The notes: generated by a model from the letters alone, not told the origin. A stretch of DNA of 36,313 nt from Deltaproteobacteria bacterium (GCA_021372415.1 JAJFUM010000190.1:1-36313); one strand, 5' to 3'; positions 1-7,988 are shown, counted from the first letter of the stretch. A program made the numbers and translations.

Positions 1-2535
1 TTCCCTCTGCGCGGCGACGATGGCGAGATCCGGGGCATCTGCGGGATGATTACCGAGATCACCGCCCGAAAACAGGCGGAAGAAGCACTCGGCATCCACA
101 GGGACCGGCTCTCCCGGGCCGAGCTCATTTCCGGTTTCGGCCACTGGGAATTCGACATGACCTCCAAGAAGGCCCTGGCCTCGGCTGGGGCGCGCAGGAT
201 ATACGGACTTGCCGACCGGGAATGGACGATCCAGGAAGTCCAAAAGATGGTCCTTCCGGAGTATCGGGAGGCGCTGGACAGGGCCCTGAGGGACCTGCGC
301 GAGGGGAACCGCCCTTACGACGTGGAATTCAAGATCCGACGCCTCGATACGGGAGAAATCGTGGACATCCACTCCGTCGCCGAGTATGACCGCCAACGGC
401 AGGTGGTGTTCGGCGTCATCCAGGACATCACCGATCGGAAGCATGCGGAAGCGGCCCTGCAGTTGGTCTCGCAACGGACCCAGGTTCTGCTCCGGCTCGG
501 CCAAATGACGGAGGCCACCCTCCAGGAAATCACCGACTTCTGCCTTGAAGAGGCCGTCAGGCTGACCCAAAGCCAGATAGGTTATCTGGCCTTCCTCAAC
601 GAGGATGAAAGCGTCCTGACGATGCACTCCTGGTCGAAATCCGCCATGGCCGAGTGCGCCATCGCCGACAAGCCGATCCGTTACCGCCTCGTTGACACCG
701 GACTCTGGGGAGAAGCGGTGCGACAGCGGAGGCCTATCATCACCAACGACTACGCGTCACCGAGCTCCCTGCAGAAAGGCTATCCGGACGGCCACGTCCG
801 GATCCTGCGGCACATGAACGTCCCCATATTCGCAGGGAGCCGGATCGTGATCGTGGCGGGCGTCGGCAACAAGGAGGAAGCGTATGCCGAAACGGATGTC
901 CATCTGCTGACGCTTCTGATGCAGGAAATGCTGCGGCTGATCGAGCGAAAACGGGCCGAAGAGGAGCTGGTCGAATCCAGGAGGAAGCTAGAAGACATCA
1001 TTGCGTTTCTTCCCGATGCCACGCTGGTCGTCGATCACGAGGGAAAGGTAATTGCCTGGAACCGGGCCATCGAGGCCATGACGGGCATCCGGCACGAAGA
1101 CATGATCGGCAAGGGCAACTATGAATACGCCCTGCCCTTCTATGGGGAGAGAAGGCCCATCCTCATCGATTATGCCCTACATCCGGACAACCAGCAGGAG
1201 AAAAAGTACACGGCTGTCCAGAGGACGGGAGACATCCTGTTCGGCGAGGCCTTTGCGCCCGGCCTGCCCGGTGGCGAGAGCCACCTCTCTGCGACCGCGT
1301 CGGTCCTGCGCGATTCCAAAGGTCAGACCATTGCGGCCATCGAATGCGTCCGGGACCATACGGAACGCAAACGGCTGGAGGAGCGGCTGAACCGTGCCGA
1401 AAAGATGGAGGGACTCGGCCGGCTGGCCGGTGGCGTGGCCCATGACCTGAACAACATCCTGGGGGCATTGGTCGGCTATTCCGAACTGCTCGGGGAAAAG
1501 CTCCCGCAAGACAGCCCCCTGAGGCGCTATGCCAATCACATCCTGAAAGCCGGATTGAGGGGCGCTGCGATCATCCAGGATCTGCTCACCCTGGCCCGGA
1601 GAGGGGTGGCCGTTTCGGAAGTGGTCGACCTGAACGGCATCGTCTCCGATTACACCAGGACGCCCGAATTCGAGAAGCTTATCTCCGAACACCGCGACGT
1701 GAAGGTCTGCCTCGACCTGACGGAGGGGCTTCTGAACATCAAGGGCTCTCCTATCCATCTGAGCAAGTCCCTCGCGAACCTCGTTTCCAACGCCGCCGAA
1801 GCCATCCCCGGCGGCAGTGGGGAGATCGTGATCCGGACGGAGAACCGCTATCTGGACATTCCCATCCAGGGATACGACACCATGCTGGAAGGGGAATATG
1901 CCGTCCTGACCGTCTCCGATACGGGCAAGGGAATTCCCGACAAGGACCTGGGGAAGATCTTCGAGCCCTTCTACACCAGGAAGATCATGGGGCGCAGCGG
2001 CACCGGGCTGGGTCTGGCCGTCGTTTGGGGCACCGTGAAGGATCACAACGGCTACATCGATGTCCAGAGCAAGGAGGGCAAGGGGAGTACCTTCACCCTC
2101 TATCTTCCCGTATGCCGGGAAGAGGTGAGGCAGAAGGGGAAAAGCGCCGTCCTGGACACTTACCTGGGGAAAGGCGAATCGATCCTGGTCGTCGACGACG
2201 TGGAGGAGCAGCGGGAACTCGCCCTCCAGATGCTGGAGAGGCTCGGATACAAAGCCGACGCGGTTTCCAGCGGGGAGGAGGCGGTCGATCACCTCAGGCG
2301 CGGCAGCGTGGACCTGATCGTCCTGGATATGATCATGGAACCCGGGATCGACGGCCTCGAAACCTTCCGGAGGGTCCTGGAAATCAACCCCCGGCAGAAG
2401 GCCATCATGGTCAGCGGCTTTTCGGAAACGGACCGCGTCCGGGAGGCCCAGGAGCTGGGTGCCGGGGCCTTTGTCCGCAAGCCCTATGTCCTGGAGAAAA
2501 TCGGAATCGCGATCCGAAAGGAACTGGACCGCTGA
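1..2535 (+). CDS. Hybrid sensor histidine kinase (PAS-PAS-GAF-PAS-HisKA-HATPase-receiver), 5' end outside window
   Basis: The reading frame is open to the first base, and the residues before the first ATG (position 46) read FPLRGDDGEIRGI, a typical PAS/PAC tail, so the gene starts upstream of the window. Counting from codon 46, the domains are a PAS/PAC at about 25-130, a GAF at about 140-300, and a PAS at about 315-440. A HisKA follows with the phospho-accepting His466 in GGVAHDLNNIL, then a HATPase_c with an N box (NLVSNAAEA), DTGKGIP and GTGLGLAVV motifs. A C-terminal receiver has its predicted phospho-Asp at 761 (DLIVLDMIM) and the conserved Lys in VRKPY. The protein likely autophosphorylates and passes phosphate to its own receiver. 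There is no DNA-binding output and no membrane segment in the visible part, so it is probably cytosolic. The ligand is unknown. It ends 5 bases from the convergent PFL gene. Confidence 0.95.
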   Translation, partial: FPLRGDDGEIRGICGMITEITARKQAEEALGIHRDRLSRAELISGFGHWEFDMTSKKALASAGARRIYGLADREWTIQEVQKMVLPEYREALDRALRDLREGNRPYDVEFKIRRLDTGEIVDIHSVAEYDRQRQVVFGVIQDITDRKHAEAALQLVSQRTQVLLRLGQMTEATLQEITDFCLEEAVRLTQSQIGYLAFLNEDESVLTMHSWSKSAMAECAIADKPIRYRLVDTGLWGEAVRQRRPIITNDYASPSSLQKGYPDGHVRILRHMNVPIFAGSRIVIVAGVGNKEEAYAETDVHLLTLLMQEMLRLIERKRAEEELVESRRKLEDIIAFLPDATLVVDHEGKVIAWNRAIEAMTGIRHEDMIGKGNYEYALPFYGERRPILIDYALHPDNQQEKKYTAVQRTGDILFGEAFAPGLPGGESHLSATASVLRDSKGQTIAAIECVRDHTERKRLEERLNRAEKMEGLGRLAGGVAHDLNNILGALVGYSELLGEKLPQDSPLRRYANHILKAGLRGAAIIQDLLTLARRGVAVSEVVDLNGIVSDYTRTPEFEKLISEHRDVKVCLDLTEGLLNIKGSPIHLSKSLANLVSNAAEAIPGGSGEIVIRTENRYLDIPIQGYDTMLEGEYAVLTVSDTGKGIPDKDLGKIFEPFYTRKIMGRSGTGLGLAVVWGTVKDHNGYIDVQSKEGKGSTFTLYLPVCREEVRQKGKSAVLDTYLGKGESILVVDDVEEQRELALQMLERLGYKADAVSSGEEAVDHLRRGSVDLIVLDMIMEPGIDGLETFRRVLEINPRQKAIMVSGFSETDRVREAQELGAGAFVRKPYVLEKIGIAIRKELDR

Positions 2536-2540
2536 GGCCC

Positions 2541-3902
2541 TCAGTTCGTCAGGCTTGCGATGGGCGGGGGGATCTGGCCTCCGCGGCCGACGAAGCGCGA
2601 CGAATCCAGCCGGCTGATCGCCATGACCGGTGCGGTCCCCAGAAGTCCGCCGAACTCGACCCTCTGGCCAGCCTTCTTGCCGATGACAGGGATAATCCGG
2701 ACGGCGGTCGTTTTCCGGTTGATCATCCCGATGGCCATCTCGTCGGCGATGAGCGCCGAGAGCGTCTCAACCGGCGTGTCGCCCGGGACGGCGACCATGT
2801 CGATCCCGACGGAACAGACGCAGGTCATCGCCTCGAGTTTCTCCAGCGACATGGCCCCGGCCTCGACCGCGGCGATCATCTGCGCATCCTCACTCACGGG
2901 GATGAAGGCCCCGCTCAGTCCACCTACCGAGGAGGAGGCCATGGCCCCGCCCTTCTTGACCGCGTCGTTGAGGAGCGCCAGGGCCGCAGTCGTCCCCGGC
3001 GCCCCGCAGGTCTGAATCCCCATCTCCTCGAGGATCGCCGCGATGCTGTCGCCAACGGCGGGTGTCGGCGCCAGCGAGAGGTCCACGATCCCGAAGCGCG
3101 TATCGAGCCTCTCGGAGGCCATCCGGCCCACGAGCTCGCCCATCCGGGTGACCTTGAAGGCGGTCTTCTTGATGATCTCGGCCAGTTGCCTGAAGTCGGC
3201 CGAGGGGCACTTTTGGACGGCGTTGAGGACAACGCCCGGGCCGCTGACCCCGACGTTGATCACCGTCTCGGGCTCCCCGATTCCGTGGAAGGCCCCTGCC
3301 ATGAAGGGGTTGTCCTCCGGGACGTTGCAGAAGACGACCAGTTTGGCGCAGCCGACACTCCCCTGGTGCGCGGTCAGTTCGGCCGTGCGGCGGATGATCC
3401 GGCCCATCATCGCCACGGCGTCCATGTTGATCCCCGCCTTGCTCGTCGCCAGGTTCACCGAGGCGCAGAGCCGCTCGGTCCCGGCCAGGGCCTCCGGGAG
3501 GGCGTTGATCAGGCCTCTGTCGCCACGAGTGAAGCCCTTGTGGACCAGTGCCGAGAAGCCGCCTATAAAATTGACGCCGGCCACGGCGGCTGCCTTATCG
3601 AGGGTCCGGGCGACAGCCGAAAAGCCTTCCGGCGGGATTCCCCCGCCCAGAAGCGCGATCGGCGTCACGGCGATCCGCTTGTGGACGATCGGGATCCCCA
3701 GTTCCTTTTCGATGGTCTCGCAGACCGGCACGAGCCGCCCCGCGCTGGCCAGAATCTTCTCGTAGATCCGTCCGCACAGGGTCTCCGTATCCGCGGCCGC
3801 GCAGTCCAATAAGGAGATCCCCATCGTCACGGTACGGATGTCCAAGTGTTCCGTCCGGACCATCTGGATCGTCTCGATGATCTCCTGCGGCGAATAGTTC
3901 AT
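2541..3902 (-). CDS. PFL family protein (UPF0210/DUF711)
   Basis: This 453-residue protein has the usual length and sequence of the UPF0210 family, with N-terminal [15 protein letters not shown] and [11 protein letters not shown], then the Gly-rich [10 protein letters not shown] and [20 protein letters not shown]. The biochemical role of the family is unsettled; members share a fold related to glycyl-radical enzymes but are not known to use a radical. It is the last gene of the leftward cluster, 56 bases after the ACT-domain gene. The same ACT-PFL gene pair recurs in many Firmicutes, for example the neighbours SP_0238 and SP_0239 of pneumococcus (from memory), which supports a joint role, perhaps ligand-sensing by the ACT protein. 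The start is set by AAGGGG seven bases upstream of the ATG. Confidence 0.9.
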   Translation of the reverse strand: MNYSPQEIIETIQMVRTEHLDIRTVTMGISLLDCAAADTETLCGRIYEKILASAGRLVPVCETIEKELGIPIVHKRIAVTPIALLGGGIPPEGFSAVARTLDKAAAVAGVNFIGGFSALVHKGFTRGDRGLINALPEALAGTERLCASVNLATSKAGINMDAVAMMGRIIRRTAELTAHQGSVGCAKLVVFCNVPEDNPFMAGAFHGIGEPETVINVGVSGPGVVLNAVQKCPSADFRQLAEIIKKTAFKVTRMGELVGRMASERLDTRFGIVDLSLAPTPAVGDSIAAILEEMGIQTCGAPGTTAALALLNDAVKKGGAMASSSVGGLSGAFIPVSEDAQMIAAVEAGAMSLEKLEAMTCVCSVGIDMVAVPGDTPVETLSALIADEMAIGMINRKTTAVRIIPVIGKKAGQRVEFGGLLGTAPVMAISRLDSSRFVGRGGQIPPPIASLTN

Positions 3903-3958
3903 GATTTTACCCCTTGCCTTACGGCCTGTGAAGGGACCCTCCTCTCGGGAAGTTCATA

Positions 3959-4246
3959 TCATATCCGGTGCATGTACCGAAAGACGTCCTCTCGTTGGGT
4001 ATGGATCTCCATCCCCATCTCCTGTCCGAGGTCCGTAAGCTCGTCCCGGATCTCCACAAAGGGCCTTTCGGCCCCGGCCAGATCAACGATCATGCTCATC
4101 GTGAAGATATCGCCCATGATCGTCTGGGTGATGTCGAGGATGTTGATGCCCCGTTCGGCGAGCTTAGCGGTGATCCGGGCGATGATCCCGACCCGGTCGA
4201 CCCCGACGACGGTGATCACGGCGCGGAGGTTCTTTGAATCTTCCAT
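3959..4246 (-). CDS. ACT domain-containing protein (UPF0237 family)
   Basis: This is a 95-residue single ACT domain beginning MEDSKNLRAVITVVGVDRVG, with the family pattern VGIIARITAKLAERGINILDI followed by TIMGDIFTMSMIVDL. ACT domains bind small ligands, usually amino acids, as dimers; no catalytic part is attached. The frame stays open further upstream, but that part overlaps the end of the oxidoreductase beta gene. The ATG used here follows that gene's stop by 11 bases and has an AGGAG site. Position between the 2-oxoacid oxidoreductase and the PFL gene suggests one transcript and a regulatory role for PFL or the enzyme. That link is inferred. Confidence 0.9.
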   Translation of the reverse strand: MEDSKNLRAVITVVGVDRVGIIARITAKLAERGINILDITQTIMGDIFTMSMIVDLAGAERPFVEIRDELTDLGQEMGMEIHTQREDVFRYMHRI

Positions 4247-4257
4247 GGCTCCTGTCC

Positions 4258-5082
4258 TCATCTCATCATGACGCAGGTCATGTCGGCCTGGCAGGCGATC
4301 TGATCCGGCGGGGCCTCTCTTCGGAAGATTTCCTTGATCTCCCGACAGGACGCACGGTCGTCCCGGTAGATGACGCCGATCGGGATTCTTTCGCCCCAGA
4401 GTTCGGCGGTCCTCAATGCCTCGTGGCGGTCGGCAAGCGGAGCCTCCAGCTTGAAGACCCGCTCGCGGTACCAGGCGTAAGTGTTGATCTTGTTGAAACT
4501 GACGCAAGGCTGCAGAATGTCCACCAACGCCGTCCCCTTGAAGAGGATCGCCTCCTTGATCAGTTCCGTCAGGTGCCCCTTGTCGCCGGCAAAGCCCCGG
4601 GCCACGAAAGGGGCCCCCAGCGTGATGGCCAGGGCAAGCGGATTGAGGGAGGCGTTCAGGCTCCCCTGAGGAGAAAGGTCGTTGACCACCCCAGGGTCCG
4701 TCGTGGGAGAGCTCTGGCCCTTGGTCAGGGCATAGACCTGGTTGTCGGAGACGAGGATCGTGATGTCCAGGCGCCGGCGAATCGCGTGGAGAAAATGGTT
4801 TCCCCCCTCGCCGTACATGCAGCCGTCCCCGGAATAGGCGATCACGGACAGGTCCGGCCTGGCCAGCTTAATCCCCGTGGCCAGCGGAAGCGACCGGCCG
4901 TGGAGGCCGTTGAAGTAGTTGACCTCCAGGTAGTGGGGCATCTTTGCGGCCTGCCCAATCCCCGAGGTCATGACGATCCGGTTCGCGGGGATAGGAAGTT
5001 CCGCAAAGGCCTTCTCCAGACAGTCCCGGATCGCGAAGTTGCCGCAGCCCGGACACCAGGCAGTTTCGACTTTTCTTTCCAT
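4258..5082 (-). CDS. korB: 2-oxoacid:acceptor oxidoreductase, beta (TPP-binding) subunit
   Basis: This 274-residue subunit binds thiamine pyrophosphate. It has WCPGCGNFAIRDCL near the N terminus (conserved Cys pair), SGIGQAAKMP, a GLHGRSLPLATGIKLA segment, and the TPP/Mg motif GDGCMYGEGGNHFLHA followed by NQVYALTKGQSSPTT, characteristic of KorB/VorB-like subunits. With the alpha subunit it decarboxylates a 2-oxoacid to acyl-CoA and reduces ferredoxin, or runs in reverse. The length and the lack of a cluster-binding extension fit the two-subunit (KorAB) type. The substrate (2-oxoglutarate, pyruvate or branched 2-oxoacids) cannot be told from sequence alone. It starts 4 bases after the alpha stop, with AAAGGAGT as ribosome site. 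Confidence 0.93.
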   Translation of the reverse strand: MERKVETAWCPGCGNFAIRDCLEKAFAELPIPANRIVMTSGIGQAAKMPHYLEVNYFNGLHGRSLPLATGIKLARPDLSVIAYSGDGCMYGEGGNHFLHAIRRRLDITILVSDNQVYALTKGQSSPTTDPGVVNDLSPQGSLNASLNPLALAITLGAPFVARGFAGDKGHLTELIKEAILFKGTALVDILQPCVSFNKINTYAWYRERVFKLEAPLADRHEALRTAELWGERIPIGVIYRDDRASCREIKEIFRREAPPDQIACQADMTCVMMR

Positions 5083-5086
5083 GGTA

Positions 5087-6721
5087 TTACTCCTTTCCTG
5101 CCGAGAGGGTCTTCAGCCGCGAAAGGACTTCTTCCACGGTGAAACAGTCCCCGTCGTACTTCAGGATCCGATGCCCCACAGCCAGGCCGAGTTCGGCCTT
5201 CAGGAGGGCCGCAAAGGATCCAGCGGCGTTGTTCTCCACGGAAACCAGTCGCTTCCTTTCCAATCCATAGGGGGCGACCATCCCCGGCGTCAGGGGGAAG
5301 ACCTGGCCGAAATGGAGGACGGCCGTGGGGTTCCCCTCGTCCGTAAGCCTCTCGGCGGCCTCCCGGACGATCTCCTTCGTGGAGCCCCAAGAGAAAAGCA
5401 CCGTCCCGGCCGACCGATCGCCGAAGAAGGTCGGCATCACGGCCTCCTTCTCGATCAGGCCTCTCTTCGAGAGCCTCTTGTCCATCATCCGGATCCGCAT
5501 GGACCTCTCCTCGGTGATTTTCCCCTCCTCGTCGTGTTCGTCCGAATCGAGCTTGACCAGGGCGTCGGAAAGCCCCGGATAGGTGAGGGGCGAAATCCCG
5601 TCTTCGGTCAGGCGGTAGCGCTTGTAGGTGCCGTCGAATTCGGGATAGGCGCGGCGGGAAACCTCCAGGGGGATCGTCTCCTCGTGGACCTGGACCGAAT
5701 CGGCGAAATACTGGTCCGTCAGGACGAAGACGGGGATCTGGAAGCGGTCCGCGATCTCGAAGGCCCGCCGGGTCAGGGCGATCATCTCCCCGATCCCGCC
5801 GGGGGCGAAGACGACCCGGGGAAACTCGCCGTGGCCGGCATGAAGGACGAAGCCGAGGTCCCCCTGCTCGGTCCGCGTGGGGAGCCCCGTGGCCGGACCT
5901 GGCCGCTGGGACAAGGCGACCACTATCGGCGTTTCGGTCATCCCCGCCAGGGAGACGGTCTCCTGCATGAGGGCAAAGCCGCCTCCGGAGGTGGCGACCA
6001 TCGCCCTCACCCCGGCATAAGAGGCCCCCAGGGCCATGTTGATCGCCGCGATCTCGTCCTCAGCCTGCTCAAAGTGGACGGGAAGACCCGGGGCGGCCGC
6101 GGAGAAGTAGTGAAGAATCGAGGTGGCGGGCGTCATGGGATAGCCCGCCACGAACTGACAACCGCCCAGGATCGCGCCCAGAGCCAAGGCCTGGTTCCCG
6201 TCGAACTTGAGGTGCGCGCCGGCCCGAGCCGCAAGGGGAATCTTCCCGACCAGGGCCCACCTTTCGGCGAACTCGAAACCCTTCCGGAGAAGGGCCCCGC
6301 GGCCGGCCCCGGCGGCCGCGTCCATGCGTTCCGGGGTCACGCCGATGACGGCCAGGATCAGCCCGACGAGGACCCCGTTGCTCGCCGCGATCTGGCCGAA
6401 GGCCTCCTTGGCCACGGCGGCGATCTCACGGGTCATCTCCTGGGAAAGGTAAATCCCATCCTCCCGGAGATCCGGCCGGTGGCGCCGCTCGGTTTCCGAA
6501 TCCAGGGCCACGACCACGTCCCATTGGCCGCCTCGGAGGGCGTGGACAGGCCCCTCGGCGATACGGACCATATGGAAGTTGTGGCCGCCCCGGACCCGGG
6601 ACATGTAGTTCTTGGTCGCGAAGAAGTTGTAGTTGAGCCTGGAGAGGGTCTCCGTCAATTCCAACTCGACCGAAAAGGCCCCCTGCCCCGCCTCACCGGC
6701 GATCAGGACATTACATTCCAT
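5087..6721 (-). CDS. korA: 2-oxoacid:acceptor oxidoreductase, fused gamma-alpha subunit
   Basis: This 544-residue protein fuses a gamma domain (about 1-180; begins MECNVLIAGEAGQGAFSVE, with YMSRVRGGHNFHMVR) to an alpha pyrimidine-binding domain (about 190-544; GNQALALGAILGGCQFVAGYPMTP split over the junction, then FEQAEDEIAAINMALGASYAG and ATSGGGFALMQE). This order is typical of the KorA type. It forms the holoenzyme with the downstream beta subunit and makes acyl-CoA plus reduced ferredoxin from 2-oxoacids in the cytosol. The start is placed at the ATG with a perfect GGAGGAG site five bases ahead; an open stretch continues upstream but lacks similarity to the family. A 133-base gap separates it from the preceding small membrane gene and may hold its promoter. 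Confidence 0.93.
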   Translation of the reverse strand: MECNVLIAGEAGQGAFSVELELTETLSRLNYNFFATKNYMSRVRGGHNFHMVRIAEGPVHALRGGQWDVVVALDSETERRHRPDLREDGIYLSQEMTREIAAVAKEAFGQIAASNGVLVGLILAVIGVTPERMDAAAGAGRGALLRKGFEFAERWALVGKIPLAARAGAHLKFDGNQALALGAILGGCQFVAGYPMTPATSILHYFSAAAPGLPVHFEQAEDEIAAINMALGASYAGVRAMVATSGGGFALMQETVSLAGMTETPIVVALSQRPGPATGLPTRTEQGDLGFVLHAGHGEFPRVVFAPGGIGEMIALTRRAFEIADRFQIPVFVLTDQYFADSVQVHEETIPLEVSRRAYPEFDGTYKRYRLTEDGISPLTYPGLSDALVKLDSDEHDEEGKITEERSMRIRMMDKRLSKRGLIEKEAVMPTFFGDRSAGTVLFSWGSTKEIVREAAERLTDEGNPTAVLHFGQVFPLTPGMVAPYGLERKRLVSVENNAAGSFAALLKAELGLAVGHRILKYDGDCFTVEEVLSRLKTLSAGKE

Positions 6722-6854
6722 ATCTCCTCCTATGACGGCCCCTTGACCCAGGCAAGTCCGTCTTGAGATTACCACTGAACCGGATCGTCCAAAGGGGTCG
6801 GTCGATCCGTTTGATGGCGGCACCCGTGGCGCAGACACCCCGGTGGAAGGGATC

Positions 6855-7322
6855 TCACCCTTGAGAACCAGCATCGATCGGCGGCGTGGTGATGCCGACC
6901 CTTCTGTCGCCGATGATCCTGATCACGATGTTCAGCCCCGGCACCGAGAGCCAATCCCCGATCACGGCCCCCCTGTCGTCGAAGATCTCGAACCCTTCGA
7001 GGGGGGCCAGGCGCTCCATCGCCCGGGCCTGCATCCCCTCGATGAGGGCCTTCATCCCCCGGTCGTCCAGGTCCCGCCGTTTCCACAGGTCAGACTCCAA
7101 GACCCAGGACCTGTCGAGCCCCATGACGGCATGGGGCCAGGCGTCGGGACCGCTGGTGTAATACCCCTTGTCGGGATCGACGCGGAACGACCGATAGGCG
7201 TCGAGCACTTCACGGCTGGGGCGAAGTTGTCCGTAACGGCCCCCGGAAAGACGCCAGAGGGCAAGAACCAAGACGATCAGAACAGCCAAGGCGATGATCG
7301 GTATCGGCACCTCCACGGACAA
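6855..7322 (-). CDS. Membrane-anchored protein of unknown function
   Basis: I do not recognise this family. The likely product is 155 residues: a single hydrophobic segment right at the N terminus (IPIIALAVLIVLVLALW), then a soluble part with GGRYGQLRPSREVLDAYRSF, PDKGYYTSGPDAWPHAVMGL, and a C-terminal half rich in Asp, Gly and Ile (FEIFDDRGAVIGDWL, IRIIGDRRVGITTPPID). A TTG start is preferred because AAGGAGGG lies seven bases ahead of it; an ATG-free extension of 15 codons is also open. It is the first leftward gene before the oxidoreductase operon and lies divergent from the aromatic operon. Base composition and third-position GC match the neighbours, which supports a real gene. Confidence 0.6.
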   Translation of the reverse strand: MSVEVPIPIIALAVLIVLVLALWRLSGGRYGQLRPSREVLDAYRSFRVDPDKGYYTSGPDAWPHAVMGLDRSWVLESDLWKRRDLDDRGMKALIEGMQARAMERLAPLEGFEIFDDRGAVIGDWLSVPGLNIVIRIIGDRRVGITTPPIDAGSQG

Positions 7323-7656
7323 CAGACTCCCTCCTTCTTGCCCCGCCTTGTGCCGCGGCCGGCCCAACCCCGGGGCCTCTTCTCTGATGTTAATCGAAGC
7401 CGCGTCCCATTTCCACCTTTTTCACAGCAATCAGCCAGACCGGAGTCTCATCCAGCCGCGCCGGCCGACAAAACTCAAGTTTTCCCCCATCCGGACGATA
7501 ACCTTCATAGGGCTACCCGATCGGCGCCCCCTGCGGGACGAACCGCTTGTCTCCGCAATCGACTTTTTCTTTCGATGAGACCGGGTCGATGGCGCACCGG
7601 CCCTACGCTGTGCCAGGGGTGTCCGTAGGACCTGGAGCTCCCGGCCGGCTGAACTG

Positions 7657-7677
7657 GGATATAGATCAGTTATATCC
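7657..7677. repeat. Inverted repeat, possible operator
   Basis: GGATATA and TATATCC are perfect 7-base arms around a 7-base spacer. The site is about 45 bases upstream of the TTGACA element of the aromatic operon. It could bind a dimeric regulator or be a chance palindrome in an AT-rich patch. Confidence 0.35.
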
Positions 7678-7719
7678 ATATGTTTAAGGGGAAGACTAAG
7701 TCCGGATAAAAATTTTTTC

Positions 7720-7765
7720 TTGACAACCCTTTGGGGCTGTGTTTTCATACGCTACCCTTTAGGGG
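7720..7765 (+). promoter_or_regulatory. Predicted promoter of the aromatic operon with flanking CCCTTTRGGG repeats
   Basis: A consensus -35 box TTGACA sits at 7720-7725. The -10 box is weaker; TTCATA at 7744-7749 (18-base spacing) or the neighbouring CATACG are candidates. Two near-identical elements, ACCCTTTGGGG (7726-7736) and ACCCTTTAGGGG (7754-7765), lie 28 bases apart, one right after the -35 box and one after the -10 region. Each is a partial palindrome. A repressor bound there would cover the promoter. The transcript would begin around 7755 and include the leader peptide. Confidence 0.5.
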
Positions 7766-7788
7766 AAATTGAAGCAGTGGACAGGGCA

Positions 7789-7872
7789 ATGACACAGAAC
7801 AACTCCTTTAGCAGCTATTACTGGTTTTATTACTTTTATGCACCGGTCTGCCCGCTGCTTAGGAGGACGTAA
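7789..7872 (+). CDS. Aromatic amino acid operon leader peptide (attenuator peptide)
   Basis: This short gene encodes 27 residues: MTQNNSFSS, then an unbroken run of eight aromatic residues (Tyr10, Tyr11, Trp12, Phe13, Tyr14, Tyr15, Phe16, Tyr17), then APVCPLLRRT and TAA. In all, 9 of 27 residues are aromatic (5 Tyr, 3 Phe, 1 Trp). It lies just upstream of two rho-independent terminators and the DAHP synthase gene. Shortage of any charged aromatic tRNA would stall the ribosome in the run and allow readthrough, as known for the pheL, trpL and hisL attenuators. An exact ribosome site is not strong (GGACAGG six bases upstream of ATG is reasonable). Function is inferred from composition and position, both of which are very specific. 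Confidence 0.88.
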   Translation: MTQNNSFSSYYWFYYFYAPVCPLLRRT

Positions 7873-7913
7873 GGAACACCCTACAACGTAGTTAACTAAG
7901 CCATGGACAGACC
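7845..7913 (+). promoter_or_regulatory. Candidate antiterminator fold of the attenuator
   Basis: GGTCTG (7845-7850) can pair with CAGACC (7908-7913), and GCTTAG (7857-7862) with CTAAGC (7896-7901), giving a two-part stem with a 6x6 internal loop. It uses the 5' arm and loop of terminator 1, so the two folds exclude each other. A ribosome stalled at codons 10-13 leaves both 5' segments free. A ribosome at the stop codon (7870-7872) would cover them and release the terminator. Confidence 0.5.
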
Positions 7914-7935
7914 CGATGCTGACCATGGCTTTTTT
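7898..7935 (+). terminator. Attenuator terminator 1
   Basis: AAGCCATGG (7898-7906) pairs perfectly with CCATGGCTT (7923-7931) across a 16-base loop and runs straight into six T residues. It starts 25 bases after the leader stop codon. It is the expected rho-independent terminator of a translation-coupled attenuator. Confidence 0.8.
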
Positions 7936-7943
7936 GTTTCTTC

Positions 7944-7988
7944 AAGGGCCGTGGTGGCAGATGCGAATTCACCACGGCCTTTTTATTT
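7944..7988 (+). terminator. Attenuator terminator 2 (tandem)
   Basis: GGCCGTGGTG (7947-7956) pairs perfectly with CACCACGGCC (7970-7979), extendable by three pairs including one G-U, with a 13-base loop, followed by TTTTTATTT. It ends only about 15 bases before the aroF start, so it can also hide the ribosome site region. A second terminator placed after the first is unusual for a simple leader-peptide attenuator. Confidence 0.82.

Larger units (their letters stand above)
7323..7788. other. Divergent intergenic region between the membrane protein gene and the aromatic operon leader
   Basis: I see no convincing gene in this 466-base stretch. The one open frame on the minus strand (about 7431-7748) is basic, Arg/Ser-rich and has no family features, and it would cover the aromatic operon promoter. 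AT content rises from about 7640 onward. The region carries an inverted repeat at 7657-7677 and a TTGACA promoter element with flanking repeats near 7720-7765. Confidence 0.6.

Noticed and set aside
46-46. ATG as the true start of the sensor kinase
   Set aside because: The frame is open to base 1 and the residues before this ATG complete a PAS/PAC motif, so the gene continues beyond the left edge.
1177-2292. Long open frame on the minus strand inside the kinase gene
   Set aside because: It is a shadow of the GC-rich coding strand, with no ribosome site or family motif. The same holds for the long plus-strand frames over the korAB, tctA, dctP and AOR genes.
7431-7748. Minus-strand gene in the divergent region
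   Set aside because: The product is basic and of low complexity, and it would overlap the clear TTGACA promoter; no family features.
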